Source of the DNA: Vanessa cardui
Taxonomy: Eukaryota; Arthropoda; Insecta; Lepidoptera; Nymphalidae
Reading direction: 5' to 3'
Assembly: GCF_905220365.1 (NCBI RefSeq)
Contig: NC_061131.1
Location: forward strand, 11,135,318-11,199,317
Length of the DNA: 64,000 nt
The notes below the pieces were generated by a model. The model was given only the letters and a program-made list of their open reading frames with translations, did not search any database and was not told the origin of the DNA. Shown piece after piece: positions 16,699 to 28,445 of this stretch. Every line of letters begins with the position of its first letter. Position 1 is the first letter of the stretch. The translations under genes and the position numbers were made by a program.

Positions 16699-16990
16699 CT
16701 GAGATGAGCCTGTGGTTATAACGCGTACATCTTAACCGATGATTGCGAGTTCAAACCCAGGCAAAACTGAATTTTTATGTGCTTAATTTATGTTTATAAT
16801 TCATCTCCGGTTCGTCAGTGAAGGAAAACATTGTGAGGAAACCTGCATGTGTCTAATTTTAACGAAATTCGGGCAGAATGTGTGCATGTGAATGAACCAA
16901 CCCGCATTGGAGCAGCCGGGTGGAATAAGCTTCTAAAATTCTCCTTAAATGGAGAGGAGTCCTTAGCCCAGCAGTGGGGAATTCAATGTT
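16699..16990 (+). mobile_element. SINE family A copy (degenerate)
   Basis: Recognisable head (GCCTGTGGTTATAACGCG, then GAGTTCAAACCCAGGC), body and CCCAGCAGTGGGGAATT end. Several substitutions and no clear tail. Confidence 0.8.
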
Positions 16991-17019
16991 GGGCTACGAA
17001 GTCCTCACGTTTTCAGAAG

Positions 17020-17222
17020 GTTGGAATAAGCATACCACGCCGTTGTAAGTCGGTTGATACACATACAGTGTTTCATTCGACACATGTAGGTTTCTTTATA
17101 TTTATGTATATCCTGAGCACGAGATCAATTATGAAAGCACATCAAAATCAGCTGTATATGCTAAGATTTGAACCCGCAATCTTATGTTAGATTCACCTGT
17201 TCTAACCACTGGGCCAACCAGG
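17020..17222 (-). mobile_element. SINE family A copy, decayed, inverted against the previous one
   Basis: Minus-strand head at 17165-17222 (TTTGAACCCGCAATCTTATG, CCACTGGGCCAACC) and a worn body. Together with 16699-16990 it forms a tail-to-tail inverted pair. Confidence 0.7.
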
Positions 17223-17541
17223 TTATCTTTTGTATAGTGTTAGTTAGTTAGTAAATAAGTTTCCGTCAAACTCATCACTCTGTTGGCTGTTAACATCAAC
17301 TACGGCACTTTTATGTGAAAACTGACTTTTTACTGCGTTTGAGTGAGGTACAAAAACTTGTTTTAATGAAGCGAGCGAGTTTTATAATGTAATCATGTTT
17401 TATCCAACATGCGAGCGAGCGAGGCCGGCGAAGGACGAGTCCATATTAATAAATTAAATTTCATAATTGTAGTGGAAAACGAAAATACATGTAATGTTAT
17501 ATTTACAACATTTGAAAAAAAGGGTAACAGTTTGATTGTTG

Positions 17542-17833
17542 GATTTTTTTTATGTTATAGGTTGGCGGACGATCATATGGGCCACCTGATGATAAGTGGT
17601 CACCATCATCCATAGGCAATGACGCTGTAAGAAATATTAACTATTCCTTACATCGTCAATGTGCCACCAACCTCGGGAACTAAGATGTTATGTCCCTTGT
17701 GCCTATAGTTACACTGGCTCACTCACCCTTCAAACCTGAACACAACAATACTGAGTACTGTTATTTGGCGGTTAATAACTGATGAGTGGGTGGTACCTAC
17801 CCAGACGGGCTTGCACAAAGCCCTACCACCAAG
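17542..17833 (-). mobile_element. Family C copy, full-length
   Basis: Complete from the CTTGGTGGTAGGGC start to the poly-A (T run at 17543-17550 on the plus strand). Tail text GGCCCATATGATCGTCCGCC is clear. Confidence 0.82.
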
Positions 17834-17965
17834 TAATGGTAATGGAAAATAAATATTTATACAATTATTTTAATAATGAAGATGACCCAATATTTTTAAG
17901 ATAATTCTATTATATTTCAATGCCCTGTTTTTAAAGACCGTCTGTGTTTTGATTATATTATTTAC

Positions 17966-18140
17966 TAGTTGTCATCCACGGCCGTTGTCATGTCTTAGGC
18001 AAAAAAGTAGTATGTCCTTCCTTAGACTTGAACTTTGCTTTATACCAAATTTCATCAAATTCAATTCAGCAGTTTGGTCGTGAAAGAGCGTCAGACAGAC
18101 AGATAGAGTTACTTTCACATTTATAATATTAAATATAGAT
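17966..18140 (-). repeat. Family D repeat
   Basis: TAGTTGTCATCCACGGCCG at one end and CACATTTATAATATTAAATA at the other. Confidence 0.75.
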
Positions 18141-19772
18141 TGGTATGAGATTGATTTTTAAGTACCACTAAATTTCCTTCAATTTCATTATTAAATAATA
18201 TACGGTTACATTATTAATATTATTCGAAGAATTGAAAACTGAAAATGTTATTACCGTTAGGAAATCGTACTTGTTTCAGGTCTGTGTAGCGTTACCTTTA
18301 TTCAATTTATTCTTTTGTGTGGCGGTGGATGTGTTGTAGGAGTACGGCTTTAGTAAACAAACTGTTACCCCGCATTTTCACTCCCCGTGGATGCTCTTAG
18401 GTTTCATATTTACGCAACTAAAAATATTCCTTTGAGAATGTTTATTGTTACTGTATATTTGATCTCTGTTAGCGATTTCCCTTGTCTATAGACAGTGTGT
18501 GTTGTGTATTCTAAGAATATGTAAAACCTTTTTAAAGATATTTATTTTAACACAATTTTACTGTCCATATTTACAAAGAGTTATTTGTATGTGTAACTGT
18601 TACAACTTGAAATAGCTACATTGTTTCTTCATTTCTAGGAAAACGAGCTACTTCACACATTTGATATAATTTTCACCGATTTCAGCACTTGTGATCATTC
18701 TCAAGGGACTAGTCAACTGTGCCGTAAACTTACAAAACATAAGTGCACTCGCTCTCATAATCCGAATTGACTCAAATCCGACAAGGATGGAATGAGTTCA
18801 GATGCAATAGCTTTACGGGCTTTCAGAGCCGCGATCTTAACACTGCCAAATTCGAAACTCCAAACTACTAAAAGAAATGATGACTAAGCCAAAAACCCTA
18901 TAAGTTTTAGATGACCACGTATTGCATCCAAGTAATGTCAATCTTAATTGTCATCATTTTCCGAATTTACTTTAATCCCAGCTAATGTCTGTTTATGTAC
19001 GGGTTTGCATAAAGTTTACGACTAATAATTCCTATATATGATTGTGACATTTCTAAAATAAAATAAATGCTTAACTGGAGCCCAAGAACTTATGTAAATC
19101 TCTTTGTTCTATTCACTGATCCATTTTGGTCAGATTAAAACATGGTGAAATAAAACTGTGATTTTTGGACAGCACTAGAATCAAGTCTATGGGGCTTTTT
19201 GCTATCTTTTACACATACAAAAAAATTTACGAAAAATATATTTTCACGTTCATTTCAGAGTATAAATTGTCATCGAATCTCGAATCCTGTATCCGGTTTC
19301 TCATGATGGAAATTGAAATAATTTCAATCCGAAGAAAATTTCAAATACAGAGTTCCATTACAAATTTGTCATGTATTTTGAACGCAGTATGTTTTATTTA
19401 TCCACCGGCTGTTAGTTAATAATTCAACACAACACGTAATAATGCATTATGCTACGAGTTTGTCACCTGACACACGGAGAAAATTGCATTCTCGTCTCCG
19501 TTGTTTCAACTTTAAGATATTGCCTTTGTAATAAGATGTATTACGAGTTGATGTGACTTCAGACTTGTTAACCGTTCGCTTCGATTTGCTTTGAATGTGA
19601 ATTCCTAGATATTTTGTTGTTTTCTATTTTATCCGATTTCTTGATAAACTACTTACTTATACTTGTTAGGCTTAATGCAAGCTCGCCTTGGTAGCCTAGA
19701 GTCTCTCAGCAAAACTTAGTATTGATATGTGAGTGTCAATGTAACTTTTTGGTGCATTAATGATGCCAGGGC
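18141..19772. other. Non-coding, nothing recognised
   Basis: Mixed-composition unique-looking sequence. The 84-codon plus frame at 19165 has no familiar motif. Confidence 0.5.
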
Positions 19773-19924
19773 GGTTAATTACAAATTTCATAGAAATTCT
19801 GCCACATGTGTATTCCACCAATCGGCATTGGAACAGCGTGGTGGAATATGTTCCAAACCTTTTCCTATAAGGGAGAGGAGGCCTTTAGCCCAGCAGTGGG
19901 AATTTACAGGCTGTTGTTGTAGTT
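19773..19924 (+). mobile_element. SINE family A, 5'-truncated
   Basis: Only the 3' half is present, from AAATTTCATAGAAATTCTGC to TTTACAGGCTGTTGTTG. The body is close to the other copies. Confidence 0.85.
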
Positions 19925-21469
19925 TGAAGAAAGAGTGATTATTAATTTGTCGTGCTTTGTTTCAGTTTGAAGAGTAAGTGAGCGAACCAGTATAAGTGCA
20001 GACAGAATGATACATAAAATCTGTGTGCTGGCGCATTGGTGGTGTATGGAATCATTTATCTTTCATACACTATCATTACATATTCTGGTCTGAATTATTA
20101 TTGAAAAATGCTATTTTAATTAATCCTTTTAAAAGTAATTGATTTATGTAATACAACATTCATTAAACATAAAGCTGCCACTGATGCTGAAATCATATTG
20201 AACTGAAAATAAAGGCATAGATTATTGCCATTAATTAATTACATATATTGTATTTAATAATTATATTGAATACAGTGTCTGTAAATAATTAATAACAAAT
20301 TAGTATTATACCAGAGGTTCTTTACAATGTCACTGAATATGTCCGATTTAATTAAAATGAAACGAATATTAGCGCGTTAGTATGAAATTGATTTTCATGA
20401 CAAAATTATAAGCCATTTTATAATATTTAGTAATACAAAATAAGAAATATAATAAAGTTCGAGTTGAGAGACAAGGTATGATCTTATCGTTAAAATAGAG
20501 AGATCTTCGATTTTTTCCTTTCGTCTTAAGGTACATAAAAGTGAAAAGGCGACAGATGTAGGCACATATGTATAAATATGTATTTATATAATATATTTGA
20601 GTTGGATAAAAATAAGAGATAAACATAGAACGGTTATGTTTTTTTAAATATACACCTATTTCTTACGTCGTGATGACGAGACCGATGAAACTAGATTAGT
20701 AAAATAATTACAGTAGTGTAATGTCGAACAAAACGTAAGGATTTCTTAATATGATTTATTATTAGAAGAAAATATTCAGGAGAATAATTATATTAGTAAT
20801 TATAATTACAATATAGATATTGTATATGTTATATCGCGGCTTTGACAAACCTCGAACATACGTATACGTAAAATATACATAAATAGACAAGTAGAATACA
20901 TATATATGTAATTCAATAGCACGGTTATTCATTATGTTTAATTTAATTGATTGTTGTTAATAAACATATTTTTTTTGTTACATTAATTAATCGTTTAAAG
21001 TATTTCACACTGAAGTTGGTCTGTAAATATTCAGCTTTCCGTTACAGATTTACTTCTCTAAACATTCATTGCAGTTGAGGCGGCATAAAATAATTGCTGC
21101 AAGTTTTCAGTTTTATAACCGACGTATCGCAGTTACGTTATGAAAGCTAATGAAAAGTGCTCAGCGTTAATGGTAATTAATGTTAATTAAATAATAAATA
21201 TGAGTTCAAAAAACAAGCGTACAAATAATCAAAATGTTTTTATTAAACCCTCCTTTATTAGCACTATATATAACAAGAAGAAAAAAAAAGGTCAAATGTT
21301 TCTTGACGTAGGACGTGCATAGCAAGGATTATATAATAATCATAAATATTAAATGGTTCTTTCTTTCTCTTGTAAATAATATCAATGTATAAACAAACAG
21401 TTCTTCATAAAACTGCTATACAAGTAAAACTATTAATTTATTTACTAAAACCTCTTTTAATTAGGTGTC
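19925..21469. other. AT-rich, nothing recognised
   Basis: Long AT-rich runs, no repeat shared with the rest of the window that I could see. Confidence 0.5.
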
Positions 21470-21630
21470 ATTCGCAGCTTAGTTCTCGTTTAAGGGGTCG
21501 ATTGTTAGGTATCATAAAGTAACCTATATAATTTTCTAATCAAATTACATAAAATTTCGGTTTCGTGATTTTAATGCGAACGAGAAACAGACAGTGTTAT
21601 AATCACCATTGTAATATTAGCAAAGATTTA
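21470..21630 (-). repeat. Family D repeat, decayed
   Basis: Order of segments fits (TCGCAGCTTAGTTCTCG, CAAATTACATAAAATTTCGG, TGTAATATTAGCAAAGAT) but identity is low. Confidence 0.45.
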
Positions 21631-21885
21631 TAAGAAAAAGAAAAACGCTAGTTCTGGAGTAGTTGGAGTTCCGTAATGACTGAATAGTTTGTCCAAACAA
21701 TCACAAATACAAAGCAATTTAAACGCTCGGGAAGCCAGGGCGGACAAAGAGCGTGTGAGTATTTTGTAATATCATCAAAGCCTTCGCCTTTGTTGTCAAA
21801 AACTCATTCTTATAGAACAAAGTTGAGGAAAACTGAGGTGAGGTATTGTGTACGGAGGAATATACGTCCTTACTTTTCATGCGAA

Positions 21886-22237
21886 AATCAAAGTTACGTA
21901 GTTTTTACAACACTAATACGGATGTTCAATCGATCAGTGGTAAATTATTTCAATAACGATAAACCGATATTAATTATCAGAAATAGCTAATGAAGCTTTC
22001 TAAATTTGAATTTAATTAAATCATAATTTACGCCCGATCATACCAATATTTACTGGAACTGCTGAAATGAATTGCTTGTATTATACGTTTGCTGACCGAA
22101 TAATTTATTCATAGCGCGAAACCGATTACGTCAAGTCTGATATTATTTGACGGAATCAATAGCAAATGGAGAGTGTCGCGTCGTATGTCATCACGTATTC
22201 CTGATACACTTTATCATACTTGATTTCACTTTTAGAA
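21886..22237 (+). repeat. Inverted duplication G, left copy
   Basis: About 350 bp that recurs reversed at 26258-26625 with roughly 90-95% identity by eye. One clear 12-base indel (GTTATTACCAAC, present only on the right). No coding potential seen; the 66-codon frame across its start is not shared by the other copy. Confidence 0.85.
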
Positions 22238-22671
22238 ACTGTTTGCGCCCCTACTGATACTAATATTAATCAGTAATTCATTAATTAGAAAAAAATGAAA
22301 TTGAAAAATGTAAAAGCACTTTCCTTTGTTCTATAATATAGTAGAGAGGTAAAATTCGCTTGTTTGTATGTAGGAGGAACTTGGTGGAGTCTTTAAGGTT
22401 GGAAATAATGATCCAATTTTATATATTTTTCATCGGTAGACCGTTTATTACATAGCTACATTATTGATTCTATTTTATTCGTTTAAATACTTTATTGACC
22501 ACAAAGTAAAGGGAACAAAAGGCGGATTTAATGCCTGAAGCCATTCTCTGCCAACCTTTGGGTCAAACAGAAAACTATGGAGGCGGTAATTAATAATTGA
22601 CAATATATAACGATAGTCATAATGATACTTATATTTAAAATAGTAACACTTATATTATACATGCGAAACTA

Positions 22672-23009
22672 CACTAATACCGTTTGTCTTGTCTGTTACG
22701 CTTTCACGGATAAACCAGTGAATCAATATTGATGAAATTTGGTATGAAGCTAGTTTGAGCCCCAAGAAGGACATATGCTATAAAGTTGTCTTAGATTTTC
22801 GCGATTATTACACATTGAAATAAAACTAGTTTTAACGGATTTAAATCGCGTATATTAATTATTTTTATCATTCCGACGTTTCGGGCACATTACGGAGTTC
22901 GTAGTTACGGGTAGATTGTAGAACGCTGTAAAGTGCTCGAAAAGGACATATGCTTACAACCTTCGAATACCTTCCATAACAAACAGCGAAGCATAAAGCG
23001 ACAACTTGT
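22672..23009 (+). repeat. Family D repeat split by a family F element
   Basis: Left part to 22779, right part from 22942; AAGGACATATGCT is duplicated at the two junctions. Confidence 0.75.
22780..22941 (-). mobile_element. Family F element, 13-bp target duplication
   Basis: Inserted in a family D repeat. AAGGACATATGCT occurs perfectly on both sides (22767-22779 and 22942-22954). The constant end (TTGTCTTAGATTTTCGCG...) is on the left; the right end stops at GTAAAGTGCTCGA, earlier than in the other two copies. Confidence 0.82.
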
Positions 23010-24049
23010 TTTTGTTTAATACTTTTGTTTTTGAAGTATTATGCAAGAGACATTTACAATGTTGGATTCAATATAGCATCATATACACTTACGACACGAG
23101 GGACTGTAGACGAAACTAACGACACATAATTTATAAAAATATGATAAGTGGCTTGGGACGTACAGTGGAGATGATCATACTAACATACCCTTTTTTGCTC
23201 TGCTGTAGTGCGGTAAAAAGTATAAGAAATATTGACGTCCTGCTGTTATATAAACTTACACTCAAAACATAATTCTTGGTATTCATTCTAGTATTCATAA
23301 AATTAGAGCTATGGAGTTAAGACGAGATGTATATAAATAATAATAAGAACGAATAATGTTCTCCAAAAGGAATTTATCCATCGCAGGGAACCTTTAAAAA
23401 TTACCATTTGGTTTCGCATTTGTGAAGGAGGTATTATTGTTTTTCTCTCTGATGTCATAGTGACGAATTTGACTTTAATAGAGAGCAAAATTACTCACAG
23501 GACAAACTGCTTTCTGCATTTCTAAACACCGGGCTTTAAGTGCTTATTTCTAGACAAAATGTCCTATAATGTTGATTACCCCAACCTAACAGTCGAAACC
23601 ACAACGTCGAGACGTGAGCCGTACATAATAAATACAAAACCCACGAGGCATTTTAAATTATTGTAATACGTCGTATTTTTAAAATTTGGAATACAAATTA
23701 TTAAAACTTATAAAAACACTTTTTGTTTCAAATACATGGAACTATACAACATAATAATGCTATTTAATTTCGACGTTTTAATGGTCAATAAGCATCTTGC
23801 TTATGTTAAGTAAAATTGACTGGAGGCTAGTAATTTGTACAAAGCGATAAATAAGGTTTAATTAAAGTTGTTTTGCCTACACTCATTACTTTGCCACGCT
23901 GAGCTTTAACCTTGACAACCACACGCCATTTATTGTAGTATTGTAAATTTATTTATAGGGCCTTATAAATACATTCGTAATAAATTTAAGAAAAGGAAAC
24001 CGTAATGTATTATATAGTAAGAATAAATATCAGAAATATACGTATTTAC
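23010..24049. other. Spacer inside inverted duplication G, nothing recognised
   Basis: No open frame of note. With the SINEs at 24.05 and 24.61 kb and the family C copy at 25.5 kb it makes up the 4-kb interior between the G copies; no transposase is present. Confidence 0.5.
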
Positions 24050-24295
24050 ATTGCTTCAACAACCTTAAATTTCCCACTGCTGGGCTAAGATATTTCTCTT
24101 TTTGAGGCGAAGGCTTGGAGCATTTTTCATCACGCTTCTCCAATGCGGGTTGGTTAATACACATATGGCTGAGTTTATTTGAAATTACGACCCATGCAGG
24201 TTGACTCACGATGTTTTCCTTCACCGCTGAACACGAGATTAATAAATGATGAGAATAATAAACACCGTCTTGGTTTGAACCCGCGATCTATAAAA
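24050..24295 (-). mobile_element. SINE family A copy, head incomplete
   Basis: Tail CTTCAACAACC, body TTTCCCACTGCTGGGCTAAG, and B box (TTTGAACCCGCGATC) are seen; the A box half is missing. Confidence 0.8.
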
Positions 24296-24611
24296 GTTAT
24301 TTAATTTTTCTGTCAAGTTTTTGATATAATAGCCTGGAATTAGGAAGTCTACACTCTAATTTACAAGTCTAAATAAATAAACTCAATACAAGTCTAAATA
24401 ATTTATTTGTTATAAGTTTTGGTGTAGTTTATTTTCAAGCTGATATTTTAGCTTTATAAATTAATATAGGTATCTACTAATTGATGTTGATTAACATTTC
24501 ATAACTCCATCAAACTCGATTATTACATAATATCAAATAATTAAATTGTAATGATTAATTTTCAGCGTGAAATTCACACAAATAATATTGATATACAGTT
24601 CGTATATTTCA

Positions 24612-24887
24612 AGTAAAGTAAAGTAAAGTATATTCCTGTATTTCCCACTGCCATCTCTTCCATTAAGGAGAGGGTTTGGAACATATTGTTGGAATGCACC
24701 TGGGCAGAATTTCGATGAAATTAGACACATACAGGTTTCCTCACGATGTTTTCCTTCACTGCCGAGCCCGAGATGAATTATAAACACAAATTAAGCACAT
24801 ATATATAGTAGTGCTTGCCTGGTTTTGAACCCGCAATCATCGGTTAAGATGCACGCGTTCTAACCACTGGGCTATCTCAGCTCGTAT
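24612..24887 (-). mobile_element. SINE family A copy with AGTAA tail repeats
   Basis: Begins at an AGTAA repeat run (24612-24630), has an internal deletion around the GGTGGAAT segment, and keeps an intact head ending CTGGGCTATCTCAGCT. Same orientation as the copy 300 bp to its left. Confidence 0.85.
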
Positions 24888-25530
24888 CTCGCTCATTCGT
24901 ATATTTATAAATAACTGTTTTAGCGTTTAAGCGATAAAGTCAAAGCTAAAAATCTTTATTTAATATGGAAGTGTTATACTTAATCATGATAAAATTTATA
25001 ACAGTATTTTTTCATTTATTTTATGACAAATATTTAAATAAAACTGACGTCTTCATCAGTAACGATTAATGCGAATGAAATCGCGATGTATAATAACAAA
25101 ACTATATTTATTGATGAAAACTGTTAACTTATTTAAATATAATAAATATTTTAAATCTATAAATGGTTTTTATAAGCCTTCGTATCTAGATGGCAAGCTA
25201 TTTGTTTGTGTCGCTCGCTGAGACTTGATTTCTAATTGCCGCATACTGACATAGACACAGGGGTGCTAATTAATTAATTAATGTAGTGCACGTGTGCTCC
25301 TCAGGTGTTTTGTTACAAAGGGCCGAATTAACCTTTAGTCCTTAGGCAATACACTTCGCGGGAACCCTTTCTAGCTTCCTCAATATATTTTTACGCAAAA
25401 CTATTCCTTTTAAAATTACAATGTTTTTTAAGTCAAAGTTTATATGACAAAGGCATGCCATAGGACTATCCAAATAAGAGCAATACTTAACTTTAGCAAT
25501 TTACATTAAAATTAAAAACTTTAACTTTAG

Positions 25531-25769
25531 TTAGTGGTAGGGGTTTGTGCCAGCCCACCTGGATAGGTACCTCCCATTTATTAGATACCCTATCGACAAA
25601 CAGCAGCTCTCAGTGTTGTCGTATTCCGTTTTGAAGGGTGAGTGAGCCAGTGTAGTTATAGGCACAAGGGACTCTTAGTTCCCAAGGCGATGTAAGGAAT
25701 GGTTAATATTTCTTACATCACTATTGCCTATGAGCGGTGGTGATCACTTGCCTATATAAAAAAAAAAAA
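25531..25769 (+). mobile_element. Family C copy
   Basis: Starts TAGTGGTAGGGGTTTGTGC and ends in a 13-base A run (25757-25769). The tail is shortened after ATCACTTGCC. Confidence 0.78.
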
Positions 25770-26257
25770 TAAGGGATTAGTAGTGGACTAGTTGTTGCCT
25801 CTTCATTGCGGGTGTTTAATCGTAAATTGAAAAATGGTTTATGAAAACTCGTTATTGAATTTCAGTCGCACTAATTATTTTCATAAGAACGTTGTAATAT
25901 TACACTGGAGATATTTATGATGCTGGAGACATGGTCTGCGATATCAAGTGCAACATCAGGTGCAGTCTGTATTCCACGACTCTCATTATCCAATGAGATG
26001 GCAAACCGAAGCGTCCAATGCGAGGTCAACCTTTTCACTTGCACTATAATATCACTTACAAATACGTAGCTAATAGGTAGGTTTCAGAGATGATTCCTGT
26101 GGCAAAGATTGGCTTGTGAAAATAAAATAAAGATTTAGTACATGTATTGAATTTTGTATGATATAGAATAATTTGTATTGTTTTCTCTTAGCTTGATTTT
26201 AATTAAGTAATAAAAAAAGGTCTTAAAAAATATGCAAATCAACTAAATCATGTAATA

Positions 26258-26625
26258 AGTTAAATCAAGTGTGATGAAGTGTATCAGGAGTACGTGATGA
26301 CATACGACGCGAAAATCTCCATTTGCTATTGATTCCGTCAAATAATATCAGACTTGACGTAATCGGTTTCGCGCTATGAATAAATTATTCGGTCAGCAAA
26401 CGTTGGTAATAACGTACAATACAAGCAATTCATTTCGGCAGTTCCAGTAAATATTGGTATGATCGGGCGTAAATTATGATTTAATTAAATTCAAATTTAG
26501 AAAGCTTCATTAGCTATTTCTGCTAATTAATAACATGGTTTTATCGTTATTGAAATTATTTACCACTGATCGATTAAACAGCCGTATTAATGGTATGTTG
26601 TAAGAGCTATGTGACTTGTAGTCAA
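26258..26625 (-). repeat. Inverted duplication G, right copy
   Basis: Reverse complement of 21886-22237. Shared landmarks: TTTACGCCCGATCATACC, CGCGAAACCGATTACGTC and CGTCGTATGTCATCACGTA. Inner spacing is about 4.0 kb. Confidence 0.85.
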
Positions 26626-26764
26626 ATGACCTTCGATAAAAGAAAGGTAAATTTCTTGACGGAAATCTACTCAATGATTTTTTTGATTCTTCCAGTGATT
26701 TAGACCTTGGAATTAGTAGACAAAAAACCGCTAGAGAAACGAGATTCTTAGTTATATTTATAAA

Positions 26765-26875
26765 GAGGATACTGCGCTCAGCGAACTTCGGCGAACGACG
26801 CAGTGTCGCGGTGTTGTTTACAAGTCGCCGAACCTCCGAGGCGCCACACGCGATCGATACCTGTCACTTGCTGTG
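26765..26875. promoter_or_regulatory. GC-rich island, possible promoter or conserved element
   Basis: CGAACTTCGGCGAACGACGC, GTCGCCGAACCTCCGAGGCG and CACGCGATCGATACC stand out from the surroundings. Not part of the repeats defined here. Confidence 0.25.
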
Positions 26876-27713
26876 ATATTGAATTTTAATAACACTGATA
26901 CTTTTGTCTCTGCGATTTAATATGCAACATATTATCAAGACTTATATACGCAATGTGCATTTATAATTGCTTTTACCAATTTGTATTACCAACACTAAAT
27001 GTTGGGGTTACGCCCGATTGTCTTTATTTATTATATTGAATGTCCAAGAAAATATACACACGAAATACATATTCGTAATAAGCGGCTTCAATTACAAGAG
27101 AATATTAAGCTTTTTTTTTAAATAGAGGAAAGATAGTGAAAATATAATACATAACTGTAATAAACAAAAATTAAAAACTTTCATTGAAGTATAAACTTTT
27201 TTTTGTTAGTTTAAAAGTTTAGTAGGACACAATCTATAATGTATTTATTTTGCATAGATTTAGTAGTTTAAGCAACTCTCATCAAACAGATTATTTAATC
27301 TCTTAATTTGATGACACTGAAATTCTTTTTTTTTTTGCAAAACAAGCAAATAATTACTTTATGTCATAATTATCCAATAAGAGAACGTCTGTTTCTCTAT
27401 ATATATTTTTAGTTTTATTCAAATATATGTAATGTATTTTATAAACGGTAAACATAATCTCATGTAAAGTTTCAGGAACACGAGGATTGCGCCGTAATTA
27501 TTTTGTAGAGCTGAAAAAGTTCAAGAATGTGCTCACTCTAAAAGCGTGCGTCGCGCTTACTTTACTTGAAAAAATTGTGCAAGAGTAAATTTCTTGTCTG
27601 TCTTAAATTTTTCAGGATATTAAAATGTAGTTTCATTTTAGCCAAAGACATTTATAAATGTTGTTCTTTACTTTACAAATACTAGGTTTTTGCGAGCATA
27701 GCTTAGTTGTTTG

Positions 27714-27880
27714 GTTATAAATATGAAAGTCTATCTGTTTGTCGTTTATTCATGTCCAAAACACTGAACCAATTTGAATGATTTTTAATAAGAAACAAGT
27801 TTAAACTCCATTGAAGAATATAAGCTAAAATCTCACGACTATCCCCAAAAACACAAGCGAAGTCGCAGGCGACAACATCT
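27714..27880 (+). repeat. Family D repeat, decayed
   Basis: TATAAATATGAAAGTCTATC start and GCGAAGTCGCAGGCGACAAC end. Confidence 0.6.
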
Positions 27881-28261
27881 ATATATTTGACAGTTACGTC
27901 AATTTTGATTTATTCTGAAACGTAGTACTACTGTTTTGATTGAGAAACGAAAATTATGAAAAGAGTTATCAATGAAAGAAGTTCCAATATAAAAGATTCG
28001 ATAATAAATGATCTTAAGAGCATAGTGATAGTAGTTTTTGTAACGGACATCGCAATTTGTATTTCCTGACGTCACGGCACGTCTGGGCTTGTACAAGTCC
28101 AATGTTCCGCTAAATTACACAAAATAGCTATTTATCTCGTTCGCAACACGGTGTACTGAACTTATTGAATTCAATATATAAAGTAAACACGTTTTTAAGT
28201 TGTGTTTTTTATATCGTTGTGTATTAACGAGTATTTTCGTCGCCATATTGTACAATTCTAT

Positions 28262-28445
28262 AATCCATATTAATATTGTTAAGACGAAATTTTATATGTA
28301 TGGTTTGTTACTCTTTCACGCAAAAACTACTGAATGGATTTTAATGAAACTTAACGATTATATAGCTTATAATTTATAAACATATTGTGTGAGTCTTACG
28401 TGACAACCAACCCCGAGAACGCGAGAAAAGCCCGAGTGAAAACTA
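28262..28445 (+). repeat. Family D-like repeat, divergent
   Basis: ATCCATATTAATATTGTTAA, TTACTCTTTCACGCAAAAAC and AACGCGAGAAAAGCCCGAG; probably a related subfamily. Confidence 0.5.
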
